Positions 22,643-35,731 of a DNA stretch of 64,000 nucleotides are shown here, one piece after another. Under the pieces are notes generated by a model. The model searched no databases, was not told where the DNA came from, and saw nothing but the letters and a program-made list of their open reading frames with translations. This DNA comes from Gremmenia infestans. Its lineage: Eukaryota > Ascomycota > Leotiomycetes > Helotiales > Hamatocanthoscyphaceae. How positions within the stretch are numbered: the first letter of the stretch is position 1; each line of letters opens with the position of its first letter. The stretch is taken from assembly GCA_032629725.1 (NCBI GenBank), contig JAFEVB010000020.1, forward strand, positions 456,501 through 520,500, written 5' to 3'. Made by a program: the position numbers and the translations under genes.

Positions 22643-23691
22643 TCACAACCCCTGGGGCCGTGGTTTCAGCGGTGGATTGAACCCCACAGCTCGCTCGCGC
22701 GTCCAGCTATCCAGCGCATCCCAGTCCACGCAACTCCGCTGAGCTTCGGTCTTAGCGTGAGCTTTAGTAACATTAGGCTGCCACTCGAATGACCACAGCC
22801 CGGTGCTTCCCGTGCACATGGTGCTAACACGGAGCGCTTCGAGGCAATGCTCTGCATGGCGGAGGCTTGGAGTTAGCTATAGGAATCCTACGGTAGTTGT
22901 CCAAACCGGGCAGATGGTATGGATGGGTAGATATAAAGCAGGTTTGTGACGTACCAACGTGTCTTTGCTCGTTAACTCGCTGCTTTTCCGTCATTTCGGG
23001 GTAAAAGTGGTCCGCGTAAAGAAAGAATCGAATGCGGCGCTGTGTCTTCGGTCAGGAAATCACGGTGTGTATGATGTTTTCTCTTACTAGGCAGTGCAGG
23101 TCATGATAGACCCCCAACGAGGCGAGATATCCTCCGTCTAAAAGTTTGATGGAGTTATCTGGGTCTTCGCCCGCCAATGCCATCTCTTCGTAAGAAGCTC
23201 GCATCATGACCGCTATGGTTCTGTGAGCTTGGCATGAAGCTGAGAGATCTGTAGGAACTTACGTTCAAGCAGTCTCTCCCACGATTTGGTCTGCTCCACA
23301 GTTGGAGTGCCCCAGTATGTCTCTGGGCCCTGGGGATGGATTCTCTGCTGCGAATAGCTGATGACACTTTGGGCTGGGGCTATTGTCGAGTCAGAAAAAA
23401 GAGGTCGATTATCTTCAGCTTCTTACTTGACTTACAATAAGTGCTTGTTTGAAGTTGATGTGCCTCGGGTTTCATATAATAAGAAAGAGCAAAGCCAATT
23501 GTAAATCCGAGAAACAGTGTAAAAAGTGATATAAACACGTGAGTCCATAAAACGCGTCTTGCAGGAAGCCTTTTCGATAGCTTTAGATCATCCTCCTTGT
23601 ATATAGATTCGTTTTCTTCATCTTCTTCATCTCCAAGCAGAGGGTGTTTCTCGACGGTAGTTGATAAACGCGGTTCGGAATGAGGAAGCAT
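22643..23691 (-). CDS. UstYa-family oxidase (DUF3328)
   Basis: UstYa-type proteins oxidise and cyclise core peptides in fungal RiPP (dikaritin) pathways such as ustiloxin. Five exons on the minus strand: 23436-23691, 23263-23379, 23088-23212, 22955-23039 and 22643-22851; 263 residues. N-terminus with PLLGDEEDEE (residues 17-26), one membrane span near 48-70, then SPAQSVISY, TYWGTPTVEQTKSWERLL and the two family-defining HxxHC motifs: YHDLHC (His161, His164, Cys165) and HVEHC (193-197). All four introns keep frame exactly at family-conserved positions. An upstream in-frame ATG at 23805 would add 38 residues; the start at 23691 fits the usual short cytosolic tail. It is head-to-head with a small secreted peptide gene, 553 bp apart. 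Confidence 0.92.
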
Positions 23692-24244
23692 TTTGGACAA
23701 CGAATTGTAGGTCGAAAATAAAAGAATTAATGTACATGCGAGCAGAGGAGTTTGACTCCGATGATGTTGGAGGATATATCCTAGCACACCACCAAAGAAT
23801 CGCATGACATCCCAGAATCAAAAGCAGCAAGGAAAGATCAAGAAGACTTGGGGCGGTGTGACTTGGCACATCGATAGAGATCATCCATGCTATCCACGAG
23901 TATCCGTATTACTGATTGTGGATAAGGTACTCCGTATACAAGGAACATCATTTAACCGTTACTAACTGTATACCTGCATGATCAGCGATCCACGTAAGTT
24001 ACGAAATCGGAGTAATGGCCGCAATCGTCCATTACTTCCACTCTATCCTTGCGTCTGTTGAGAAAATCAAGATCTATCTGTTATGACTTGGAACTGATAA
24101 GTGTAAAAAAAGATATATAGCCTCGTTGTTCCCCTTTCTGGTCTTAAAAACTGCAGGTCAAATCAACAAGCAATCCTCCGTCTTCAACACTCAACCTTCC
24201 AGTCAACCCGAACTCCCAACGAAACTTCGGTCACTTCAACAATC
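23692..24244. promoter_or_regulatory. Divergent promoter, UstYa-family gene/secreted peptide
   Basis: 553 bases between the start codons of the UstYa-family gene (minus) and the 53-residue peptide gene (plus). The leader next to the peptide ATG is C/A-rich (CAACACTCAACC, CAACAATC), as is common before highly expressed fungal secreted proteins. Shared control of both genes is an inference. Confidence 0.45.
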
Positions 24245-24458
24245 ATGCAGTTCTCACATCTCTTCACCTTGACTGTCATCGCTGCTTTGAGCGGCTGGGC
24301 CATTACTGCACCAGTTCCCGAAGCTGCAAACCGTAAGCTCTTCTCTGTCTTGACTTCCACAGACCTCTTCTAATTGTATACAAGCCGCCAGCGAATCTTG
24401 CGCTGAGGCCGAAGCTGTCCCTAACGTCAATGGGACCGTGACCACGAGATGCTATTGA
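24245..24458 (+). CDS. 53-residue secreted peptide, candidate RiPP precursor
   Basis: Two exons, 24245-24332 and 24385-24458, around a 52-nt intron with GTAAGC donor, CTAAT branch and AAG acceptor. The product begins MQFSHLFTLTVIAALSGWA, a clear signal peptide, with likely cleavage before APVPEAA. The mature part is about 32 residues, acidic, with two cysteines (ESCAEAE and the C-terminal TTRCY) and one Asn-Gly-Thr glycosylation-type site. There are no KR/RR-flanked repeats, unlike ustiloxin or asperipin precursors. Its place beside a UstYa-family gene and near a tyrosinase makes it a candidate precursor; alternatively it is an unrelated small secreted or effector-like protein. An unspliced reading ends after 42 residues. 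Confidence 0.6.
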
Positions 24459-26713
24459 GATCCAAGCCGTGGGCCAAGATAGGAATAGGATGGGGTTTTA
24501 AGGTTTCAACATGTCGAGGTAGAATCAGCATTGAGGATGGATAGATACAGATCTTGTTAAATGAAATTGCTATTCCTGACCCGAAACACCGTGTCCGGCC
24601 CTGATTCCGTCCTGAAAATCAACGTGTTGATGAGCATAGTGGGATTTGTCAAGTGCCATACTAATGACCACTTCATTGTATCAAGATCTTGCAGAATAAT
24701 TTCGATTTGCATTTCTTTTGAAGACATGGCTACGAAGAGCAAGACAGATCTTAGAATATACTTGGTCAGGTTTTTGTCTCAAAACATCAATAACCTTCAT
24801 CCTCACTATAATACCAAGACATTGATAGCCAGCTCAGCTACAGCCTAGAGCAAAGGAATTGAAGTGAATAGGACTAGAGAATAGTCCAGTACCTGAAATA
24901 CGTTGCAAACAGAGCGTAGGTTCAGAGCATCTACTTCTCTCAAATAGGCTTGTAAACGCTGTCGTCACGGCAATATTTCTTTCCCGGTCATTGTTTCAAC
25001 TCGTAGATCTCTTCCACGAGTATTCCCACTGTTTATTTCTAAATAGAAGACGGTGAGTTTGGTTTGAATCGTGGATCACTGGATTGGCGAGAGGTGGGGT
25101 GGACGCGTCCACGTGGTGACGCTATAGTCGGAGGGACATCTCGTTTCGAGCAGCCTTACCCGTTATCGCATCCAGAATCCAGATACGCCGCAGCGCCAAT
25201 GCCCCTCATGAAATCGCCATCACCGTACCACCAGGTGTACTTGTAAATTAGAATTGGCTTTTCACCTCGAGTTGTTGGAAAAGGAAGGTACAAAGTACGT
25301 ACACAGGGAAACTAGATCGCACTGAACAGATAGGCACGCATGCAGCATATGCATTGCATTCGATATCCGGTCAATAAGGCGGAGGAATACTGTAATACTG
25401 TAGCCAATTATACCCTTGTATTCGGTGGCAGGATTGGGTATTATCCACCTATTAAGTAACTAATCGTGTCCGTTTTTCCCGATGATTCTATCTGGTTTCA
25501 TGCTTTAGATATATATACATCTTAAATACCTTAGCAGGTGCATAAGCAAACAAGTGTAAATATTTCCTTCTAAGGGCAACATCTAATTCGTCCAACTAGC
25601 TAAAGTGGAATGAGTTTAAATAGGATTTGGTACCCTAGCAGTAGGAGTGGATCTTCCTATAACTCTATATATGCTATATTGAAGCACCTAAATCGCCTGA
25701 TGCAAATAGCCTTAAAAGTGTTCAAAAAATTCCTTTGAGGTGACTTCATTCAGATCTGCTCGCCGCCAAGCCGAGGGTATACTATATTGTTCGTTATTCA
25801 AAAGTGGATTGGTTAATAAACGATCTGCATAAGTATGCCCCGCATACTCCGCTCCGCCCCCAACGCGGTGAGTCCAATTGGGGTTACATCCGAGGTAATC
25901 GCTTCCGAGCGCTTTGCTTTGCCGCCATGGTGCATAGATTATGGAATGATACAATCATGGTTCGGAAGTAGCGTACTTCGTATAGAATTTACTCAGTATA
26001 GACAAGATTTACCAGGTCGCTTAATAGATATAGCATGGAAGTTGCCTTTTTTTCCTCTCTAGGAATCTAGGTTCTGAAAAATGCGAGTTCTTTTTGATAG
26101 AAGATGTAAAACGAAGCGTACTTTCTAGAAAATGCTGCTACTTTCTATGTAAGTGAGTCACAAAGGAGATACGGTAGTAAATCTAGTTATAAGACAGGCG
26201 GTTTGAAATCAAGTAGACCAGGAATCCTTAATTGAATCCACATTCTACACTAGTAAGACGTTCATCAGCCATGCCCCTTCTTTATCTAAGCGTTGCCCCA
26301 CATATGTATTTAGACGAGTGGGCTTCAGGGGTATTAAAACAAATCAAGGTACCTGATTGATACGCAGCAGATATGCACCTGAAATGATCAAGGATGTTCG
26401 CTATCACTCTATAGTATCATGTGCCATGTGGTAGCCCCTCTTCAGCTTCTAGGATTTGGGGGGCCAGGCAAGCAAGGGATGGATTGCAGACTCGATATTT
26501 CTATTTACGGAGGTATTGTCATGATCAGAAAAATAAGGTAGCTAATTATAGAAACCAGGGTCAGTTGAGGGGCGAGAAGTTGTCGGCTCTTTATATATGT
26601 ATGTCCGCTTGTACATCATTGTGTCTAGATTCATGCGTGTATTCTCTTGCAGTTCTCTCAACCCTTTTCTAGATCTTCAAAGTTCCTTGGGTTGATCCAG
26701 GCCTTCACTCAAG
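24459..26713. other. Long intergenic, AT-rich
   Basis: No gene supported over 2.2 kb. The stretch 25380-26300 is rich in A/T and TA steps. The open frame on the minus strand at 25712-25954 starts at TTG and matches nothing I know. The region separates the UstYa/peptide pair from the rhodopsin-like gene. Confidence 0.45.
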
Positions 26714-27902
26714 ATGCCAGTCGACAATCCAGCATCCGTCATCGCTGTGGGAGCGGTAATGCCCTCCTTAGCCATCGTCGCCGTCGCACTACGCTTCTAC
26801 AGCCGCCGCGTAATCCACAACCCTCTACAAATCGACGACTGGATACTCATTCCCGCCTTACTACTCACCATCGGCATGGGCGCCAGTTTAATCGCAGGTG
26901 TAAAACTACACGCGCTGGGATACCCAACTCCGTTTACGGGTGATCCGAATGATCCTCTCGCGGCGCTGACGCAGAAGAATTCTGGAATCCGCATTACGTC
27001 GCAGGTGGAGTGGGCGCTGCAGCTGATGCAGGTGGTGCAGCTAGGTTGCATCAAACTGAGCTTCACGTTCTTCTACCGCCGTATCTTCGTTAGTAGGACG
27101 ACGACGTCTTTTAATCTTTTGACGTGGGCGACTATTGGAGTAATTACAGCGTGGACGGTGGCTTTCTTCTTTGCGTTGCTTTTAGCGTGCAAGGGATATT
27201 CGGGCGAGTGGTCGGCATGGTGGGGGTCTGTGATTGATCTGTCGACTAAATGTGTTAAGACTGAGAAGCTGGAGACGGGGCTCGTGGTATCGGATTTCTT
27301 GACCGATATGTTTATCCTCCTGCTTCCTATTCCGAAAATCTGGGCTCTTCAGATGCCGATACGCCGCAAGCTTGCCGTGACTGGCATCTTCGCTCTAGGA
27401 ATCGTGTAAGTTCTCCATTCCTTTAAGCTAGCATTTGATTTCTAACCAAATCTCCAGAGCCGTCGCAGCATCTATCGTTCGAATGAAGTATTTCATCGAT
27501 GTAATCTCCAAGGGTTTCGACCCAAACGACGACGAAGATCTAGCGCTTACCAGAAACCTCTATTGGTCCATGGTAGAGTCCGGGCTGGGCATGCTAGCCG
27601 TGTGCCTCCCAACGCTGCGCAGTCTCTTCAGCTCCAAGTCTTCCGGCTGGTTAACCAGCATGCGCAGCAGTCTGCGAAGTATGCTTGCCAGCCGCTCGCA
27701 GGCTTCAAAACTGTCGTCCCAGGAAAATTCGAAGAAATACTCGCAGGGTTCGAGTGAGGAGTATATTCATATTGTTGATGATGGGCTGGAGGCCGGGAGT
27801 AAGAAGCATGAGATTTATGTGATGGCGGATCGGATTCCAAGGGTTAAGGAGAAGAATTCTGGGAGGGTAGATTATAGTGATCGGGGGCTTGAGCATGTAT
27901 GA
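26714..27902 (+). CDS. Rhodopsin-like 7TM integral membrane protein (SAT4/PTH11-like)
   Basis: Fungal integral membrane protein of the rhodopsin-domain family (DUF/PF20684 type), whose members are linked to surface sensing or occur in metabolite clusters; the ligand is unknown. Exons 26714-27405 and 27458-27902 around a 52-nt intron; 378 residues. Several hydrophobic segments are visible, with the family signatures VALRFYSRR, IDDWILI, QVVQLGCIKLSFTFFYRRIF, TDMFILLLPIPKIWALQMP and the closing NLYWSMVESGLGMLAVCLPTLR. The C-terminal tail is Ser/Lys-rich and cytosolic. The N-terminus lacks a CFEM domain. It lies in the same orientation as the acyltransferase downstream. Confidence 0.88.
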
Positions 27903-28315
27903 TTTGATTTGCTGATTGGGATGGTTTTGTACTTCATTGCGAATAGTTAGTAAATGTTTGTCAAGTTCTTAAGTATACCATGAAAGATGGATATAGGCTT
28001 ATGAAAAATGAGATGTATGACATTCTATGCTTTAAAGGTTGGAAAACACTATATTTCATCTGCTACTGTAATGATCTTAGCTGCTGTGTCTTTCAGTCAA
28101 GTGAAGTAATCAATACATACCTGACTAAACGTCACCACAGGACATCTAGCTGTTTCTTTCCACCTTCTCCACCAAATTACAAGGTATACTGCTAATGCAC
28201 CTCATAAGCTAATCCGTATTCGTAAGTGATCACCGCCATATAAATATACAAATACCCCACCAACCCCTCCCTACCTTCACCATTACCGCCTCTCTTCCAC
28301 AACCGGCAGCAAAAA
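27903..28315. other. Intergenic
   Basis: 413 bases between two plus-strand membrane-protein genes. The right half is C-rich and forms the leader of the acyltransferase gene. No other feature is seen. Confidence 0.5.
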
Positions 28316-29833
28316 ATGGCTAGCAGCCGCCCACTACTAGTCAACGACGACGACGACGATGGAAACAGTATCCTTGACCTAGAAGACGGAGGCGAGTTAT
28401 TAATTCCACCAACCCACTCACCGTTTCGAAACTTTCTTTCCTCATCTACAGCATTTCTCTTTTCGCTATTCTTCGCCCTCCTCCCGTCATTCATCCAGCC
28501 CCTTCTCCGGCACCACGCAACCTTGACAGTAGAACCATGCATAGCAAAGCCGGAGCGTAATAACGCCCTCGAATACCTAACGGGTGTTCGGGGGGTAGCG
28601 TCTGTTGTCGTGTTTATATATCATTGGACGCATGGGGTATTTCATGAGAGTATGGATCATGCGTACGGTGACACCAACACGAACAGTGATGGATCTGAAG
28701 GCACTTCTGAGTTACACAACCATATCCTGCAACTCCCGCCTCTGCGGCTCCTGTACGCAGCAGAGGCAATGGTAGCGCTGTTCTTCATCGTCTCCGGATA
28801 CGTGCTCTCGTACCGGCCTATCCAGGACATGAACGTTCAGTCAACAACCAATAAAAGTACAACCACCCTCTCATCCCTCGCATTCCGCCGTTTCCCGCGG
28901 CTCTTCCTCCCCGCACTCGCCTTAGTCCTGCTCGCCTTTCTCGCGCAACTAACCGGCGCTCTCAAACCCCCGACCACAAATCCCCCCACCACGTCCATCA
29001 CAACCCTCCTCACCTTCCTGCACAGCTTCCTCGTAACCGGTATCTGGACATGGACCACCTTCCCCGATGGCACATGGTCACTATCCCCACACCTCTGGAC
29101 CGTCCCCACGGAATTCCGCTGCAGCATGGTGCTGTTCACCCTGCTACTTACGGTGAGCCAACGGACGAGGTTTGTACGACTCGGGATAGAAGGAATGGTA
29201 GTGGGCTGGTGTATGGGGGCTGGGAGGTGGGATGTAGCGCTTTTCGTGGCGGGGGCTGTGGTAGCTGAGTTGAGGGTACGATCGGAGATGCATGCTCAAA
29301 AAGCAGAGAGGACGGAGGAGGAGAAAGACAAGGAGAATAGGAACTGGCAGTGTATACTGTGGAAATACATACGCACCACAACCCTCCTCACAACCCTCAT
29401 GACCGGCCTCCTCCTCGCCTGCTACCCACCTATCCCTCCTTCCCCAGACACCCCAATCTTCGGCCCGCTCTCACACCTCACCAGCTTCCGCTCAGAATCC
29501 CGGCGTACAATCTACGCACTTTCCGCGCTCCTAACCCTCTCCTCACTAGACAACCTCCCAATACTCCAGAAAATCTTTAATACGCGCATAGCGCAGTATA
29601 TGGGACGGATTTCGTATGCGCTGTACTTGGTGCACGGCTTGCTGATTCGGGTTGTGGGACAGAGGGTTTTGGATTGGGTGTGGAAGGCTGCGGCAGGAGG
29701 GGGATGGGCCGTTGGTGATGGACTGAAATTTGGGGTTGCTAGTTTGGTGGTCGTGCCGGTTGTGGTGTGGGGGGCTGATTTGTTTGAGAGGGGGGTTGAG
29801 AGGAAGTGCGTGGCGTGGGCTAGGAGTTTATAA
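28316..29833 (+). CDS. Acyltransferase-3 family membrane protein
   Basis: Integral membrane O-acyltransferase (PF01757), which moves acyl groups onto sugars or small molecules at a membrane. Single exon, 505 residues. N-terminus RPLLVNDDDDDG, then a first hydrophobic segment and the family signature EYLTGVRGVASVVVFIYHW with the catalytic-type Arg and His. AEAMVALFFIVSGYVLSYRP, FPRLFLPALAL and LWTVPTEFRCSM follow, then further membrane spans, ending RISYALYLVHGLLIR. The length is normal for fungal members. The start ATG follows an A-run (AAAAAATGG). It lies downstream of the rhodopsin-like gene; whether it belongs with the tyrosinase/UstYa locus is unknown. Confidence 0.88.
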   Translation: MASSRPLLVNDDDDDGNSILDLEDGGELLIPPTHSPFRNFLSSSTAFLFSLFFALLPSFIQPLLRHHATLTVEPCIAKPERNNALEYLTGVRGVASVVVFIYHWTHGVFHESMDHAYGDTNTNSDGSEGTSELHNHILQLPPLRLLYAAEAMVALFFIVSGYVLSYRPIQDMNVQSTTNKSTTTLSSLAFRRFPRLFLPALALVLLAFLAQLTGALKPPTTNPPTTSITTLLTFLHSFLVTGIWTWTTFPDGTWSLSPHLWTVPTEFRCSMVLFTLLLTVSQRTRFVRLGIEGMVVGWCMGAGRWDVALFVAGAVVAELRVRSEMHAQKAERTEEEKDKENRNWQCILWKYIRTTTLLTTLMTGLLLACYPPIPPSPDTPIFGPLSHLTSFRSESRRTIYALSALLTLSSLDNLPILQKIFNTRIAQYMGRISYALYLVHGLLIRVVGQRVLDWVWKAAAGGGWAVGDGLKFGVASLVVVPVVVWGADLFERGVERKCVAWARSL

Positions 29834-30525
29834 TGGCATTTAGCAATAAATGAAAGTTTATTTGCCAATTAAAGTTGTGTTGCCGTCTAATAGATGATTA
29901 GATGTCTGACGTTTTAAAGGCTTGAAAGCGGAAAATGGGTGTTTGCGAATGATAAGTGATGAACTAGTGATCATTTAAGTATAGATTTATATAAATAAAA
30001 AAGACTGATAAGTTGATGAGAACATGGCGCTAATACAAAAAGCAAGACTACCTGAGGAGAAACGATATTCTGTACGCGGAAGATAACAAGGAAGATGATA
30101 GTAATAGTGTATATAACGTTAAAAAGGTTTAAAGTAGAAGTAGAGATATAGTATAGATGATCAATTGATGTTGAACGCTGTCACGACATCCTAGATGTTC
30201 AGCTTAAATGAATCTATAATAAATACACTTTTACATACTACACGACTAGTGGTGTACGTTTTTATCGAGATGCACGTACGGTAAAGGGGAGGGAAAACAA
30301 AAAACTACCTTACAAAGCCGCGACCTGTGATGAACCAAGGAGAAGTACATGGCCATGTGACTTGAGACAGAAAGCAGAATTTCATGTAAGTTTCATTCAT
30401 CTATTCCATATGTATATATTCTTATTCATCCCATCAAGAACCCTCTATCTAGACTTTTCTATCTCCCCAGCTCACAAGAAATCAACCAAAAGCATCAAAA
30501 AACGCCAATGCATGAACCAACCCGC
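29834..30525. other. Intergenic between convergent genes
   Basis: Convergent 3' ends of the acyltransferase (plus) and MET3 (minus). AT-rich around 29940-30240. No gene seen. Confidence 0.5.
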
Positions 30526-32538
<2,013 letters not shown>

Positions 32539-33425
32539 GATTGCGGATGTAGTGAGTGTTGTAGAGGGAGAGGGAAGGGGAGGCGGGAATTGAGAGAAGT
32601 TGTAGGAGGAAGAAGAAGAAGAGGAAGATGAAGAGGAAGAAAGGGAAGAAACAGAAATCGGAGTAGAGTGAAAGTAAGCCACAGAAGGCTAAAACGTGGT
32701 GGTGATCAAGGAAAAATATTCTGGGCGTGAACGGCTGAACAGCCTCGTCAATCACGCCATCGCCGTGGGTGGAGCATGGGATGGACGGCATGCCCGCCAT
32801 TGTGCCTTGCATAGGTAAGGGTGGAGCCTTGTTCTGCTTTGTAACTAGGTAGCTTATGTAAGCTTTTCATATAGGAATAACAGGGAACAACGAGACTCAC
32901 TTGAGTTTTATATATGTATACTGTATAGAAACCCCCAACCAATTGAGACTGTATCGAGAAATAGGAGAGTACGGTACAGTAGGAGTACAATTATATCTTG
33001 ACGAGCAAAGTGTGGGCCCGTTCGAAGGAAATCCGAAAAGAGACGAGGGAATCAATACATTACAGCGCCAAGACTACCCCACGTTATAGATCGAATTGGG
33101 GATTCTGATGCAATCCAGATCATCCTCGTAGCAATTGCTACTGTATGCTACTTCGTACTTGATGTGACAGGCCATCGGACGAGAAGAAGGAGCCAATAAT
33201 CAGAAATAGATTTGACCTCTCATTCAATAATACTCTTTCCCACGTGACCCCTGATGCTCTTCTATCTTATCTCCTTCGGCCGTCGGTGAAAGAGATCAAA
33301 ATGCCGACGCTAGCCGTGTTTGCTTAACAACTTGACAACATTTTGGAAAGCTTCACTTGCACCTGCACCAGAAGCGCAGCTTGAAACTCTTTGCAAGCCA
33401 GCCACAACAACAGAGCAATATCAAC
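32539..33425. promoter_or_regulatory. Divergent promoter, MET3/ISD11
   Basis: 887 bases between two divergent starts. On the plus strand it is GA-rich directly before MET3 (32590-32650), i.e. a pyrimidine-rich leader for MET3. A CACGTG box occurs at 33242-33247, nearer ISD11; CACGTG is bound by bHLH factors such as Cbf1 in yeast, but function here is not shown. No gene seen. Confidence 0.45.
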
Positions 33426-34196
33426 ATGTCTGTCACATCGTCATTAAAGGGTGATGCGGGGCAGCAGGCTAGATCATTGGTAAAACCCCCCCTTTCGTTC
33501 TCTGCTTCTTCTTTCCTCTTCTTTGCTTGCCTTGCCACTTGAAGGTGGTTTTTGGCAAAGAGTGGTCATCATCTGCTAACATCCGTGTCTATCAGTACCG
33601 TCAGTTATTACGGCAAGGCGAACAATTCGCCGCCTACAATTTTCGAGAATATGCCAAGCGCCGCACGCGCGATGCGTTTCGAGAGCACAAGGTCGTGCAG
33701 GATGAGAGGCAGCGGCAGGAGTTGATGCAGAAGGGGTTGAAGGAGTTACAGAGCATGAAGGTATGTGAATACAGTACTATAACATATCCACTCCGGATCA
33801 GAACCAGACGAAGGAAGGGGACGGTTTGCGGTAGTTGAGCTGCCGAGGTGGTGTCTGGAGAGGGTTGATGATTAATTGGGTCTTATGTTGTGTTGGGAAA
33901 TATATACATTGGGGGATACATGCTGATATCGCGACCTGAACAGAGACAAACGGTCGTCAGTCAGTTCTTCCAGCTAGATCGCCTAGTAGTTGAAGGCGGG
34001 AAATCGGTAAGCCATACCTCCAAGTCATCCATCTATTCTAGGTAGTGCCTCCACTAACTCCAACAGGGCAAGCAAGGTGGACGAAGGAACGATATAGTCA
34101 GACAGAAGGATACCGGGTAAGTTCCTACTCTCTCTCTCTCTCACCCCCTCTTTGCCTTGCTAATAAATGCTAATAATTTATGATAGATGGGACTGA
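33426..34196 (+). CDS. ISD11: LYR-motif protein ISD11 (LYRM4)
   Basis: Mitochondrial matrix partner that stabilises the cysteine desulfurase Nfs1 for Fe-S cluster assembly. Five exons: 33426-33479, 33596-33760, 33944-34006, 34067-34116 and 34187-34196; 113 residues. The LYR motif is split by the first intron (ARSL / YRQLLRQ). [20 protein letters not shown], in the next exon, is the classic N-terminal helix pair of the family. Then come a Gln/Arg-rich helix, [12 protein letters not shown] and a basic C-terminal tail ending TGWD. The last exon holds only ten bases. ISD11 also has an N-terminal LYR tripeptide with a following Phe, both present. Other LYR proteins are possible but fit less well. 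Confidence 0.88.
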
Positions 34197-35731
34197 TCAA
34201 GGAATAAACACGAGAGCGAGTTCAAGCGGATAGATGGATACCTCGGAGGGGGATTCACGAGCGGATGTGATAGAGAGATGAAAACCACTCATATTATTGT
34301 ACGAAGAATTGTTTAAAGGAGTTCAGGGGCCCTTGTCGAAGCAGGCCGTCATCGCCTCTCGCATAAATAATATACGGTGTTAAGTACAGCATTGTATGTG
34401 CAGCTGCATTTATCCTCTTAATGAACTCGTTACTCCGTATTCTGATACACAAAGACGTTTCATGTTTTATAGACCTTCCTTCTATTTCTATCTCTACTTC
34501 AGCCAAGTCTCTAAAGTTCGTTCTCCTTGAAGCCCAGATCTCTACATACACAAGGACGACTATTTGAGACTCTTGTATTTATACCAACCAGCGCTATGAT
34601 TACATTGGTTATAAAAACACCACCCAACACAATCCTTAAGCATATGTATATTGCCCTTCCCATGTATCCACATACCACAGGACTCAACATACATTGCTTC
34701 TTATTCAGCGGAGCATTATTCCATGAAATGAAAGATTATACAGATACATAATCTTCACTTCATTATCTTATCATTCCCCTTTACCATCCTGCGGTTCATG
34801 CACCACATAAATACCTTTCCCTCGCTACCCTAGACACCCTTGCATTCCCCGATTCCTCCACACACAGGAGGCAGAATTCAGCACATTGCGAAAGCAAATG
34901 TTTGCTTTGCGGCAGTGCTGGGAAGAGGGAGGCGAAGATGGGGGCAGGGCGGTGAATTTTCCGGCGGAGAGCATGCGTTCAAGGCTGTAGGAGAACGCAG
35001 CGAAATTGATAAGAGTGGAAGGAGCCGGGTAATGGAATGAAGCTCCGGGGGGATTGAAGTAACAGCTCTAGGATCATCTGATGAGTTCTCGCGATGGCAC
35101 ATCTGTGCAGTCTTATGTGCAGAAGAGATTTGGGGAAAAGATGAAGCTAGAGCTGATAATGCCGACGAGTCTGCCTTTATAGCTTTTAGGTGCAGAAACT
35201 CTCATTGATAGCGGCATAGAGTATAGTGGTCGCCTCGAATCAATTCAGCTTTTAAGGCTTCTACTATAGTTTCCTGTAAGCCTGAGCTTGATGTTTGTGG
35301 AATAGGTAGGTAGGTTGTAGCGGATAATCCGGTTCTAGCCGCTCGCATATCAAGATAGAAGCATATATATATTAAGGCATATTCGTTAGAAAGGAAGAGG
35401 GAGAGAGTAAATAGTTTTACAAACAGGCTGACATAAGCAGCGAAGTCGCACCGTGGTGCACCTATGTTCCCCGGATTTGGCAGCACGTGATGGAACTAAG
35501 CTCTCCGCCTTGGCCCTCGTGTCAGCCGCATGTTTCTCGTCTGAAGTCGCGACTTCCTTTCTCGTCGACGTCTGCCATCACCAACCACTGCCCCTCCAGA
35601 CCGCAAACCCATTTTCTGCCGAGCGGTATCGCTTTCATATAGGCAGCCTCACTTCACAGGTAAGTTTAAAACTCCAACTTCAGTCAAAATTAAACCCAAT
35701 CGCTTCGTCAACAAGCACTGATATATATGTA
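34197..35731. other. Intergenic and leader with a 50-codon uORF
   Basis: No protein gene is recognised in the first kilobase. Upstream of the ATG at 35732 is a short ORF at 35490-35642 (ATGGAACTAAGC to ATATAG), followed by a strong donor-like CAG/GTAAGTTT at 35660. These suggest a long leader with an upstream ORF and perhaps a leader intron. TCTCTCTCTC simple sequence lies near 34130. Confidence 0.4.

Noticed and set aside
22666..22857. Minus-strand ORF in the UstYa region, and a tRNA-like B-box (GGTTCAATCC) in it
   Set aside because: The ORF is a shadow frame of the last UstYa exon; the B-box match is part of its coding sequence and no cloverleaf can be drawn.
25712..25954. Minus-strand ORF of 80 codons
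   Set aside because: Starts at TTG, matches nothing recognised, and lies in AT-rich DNA.
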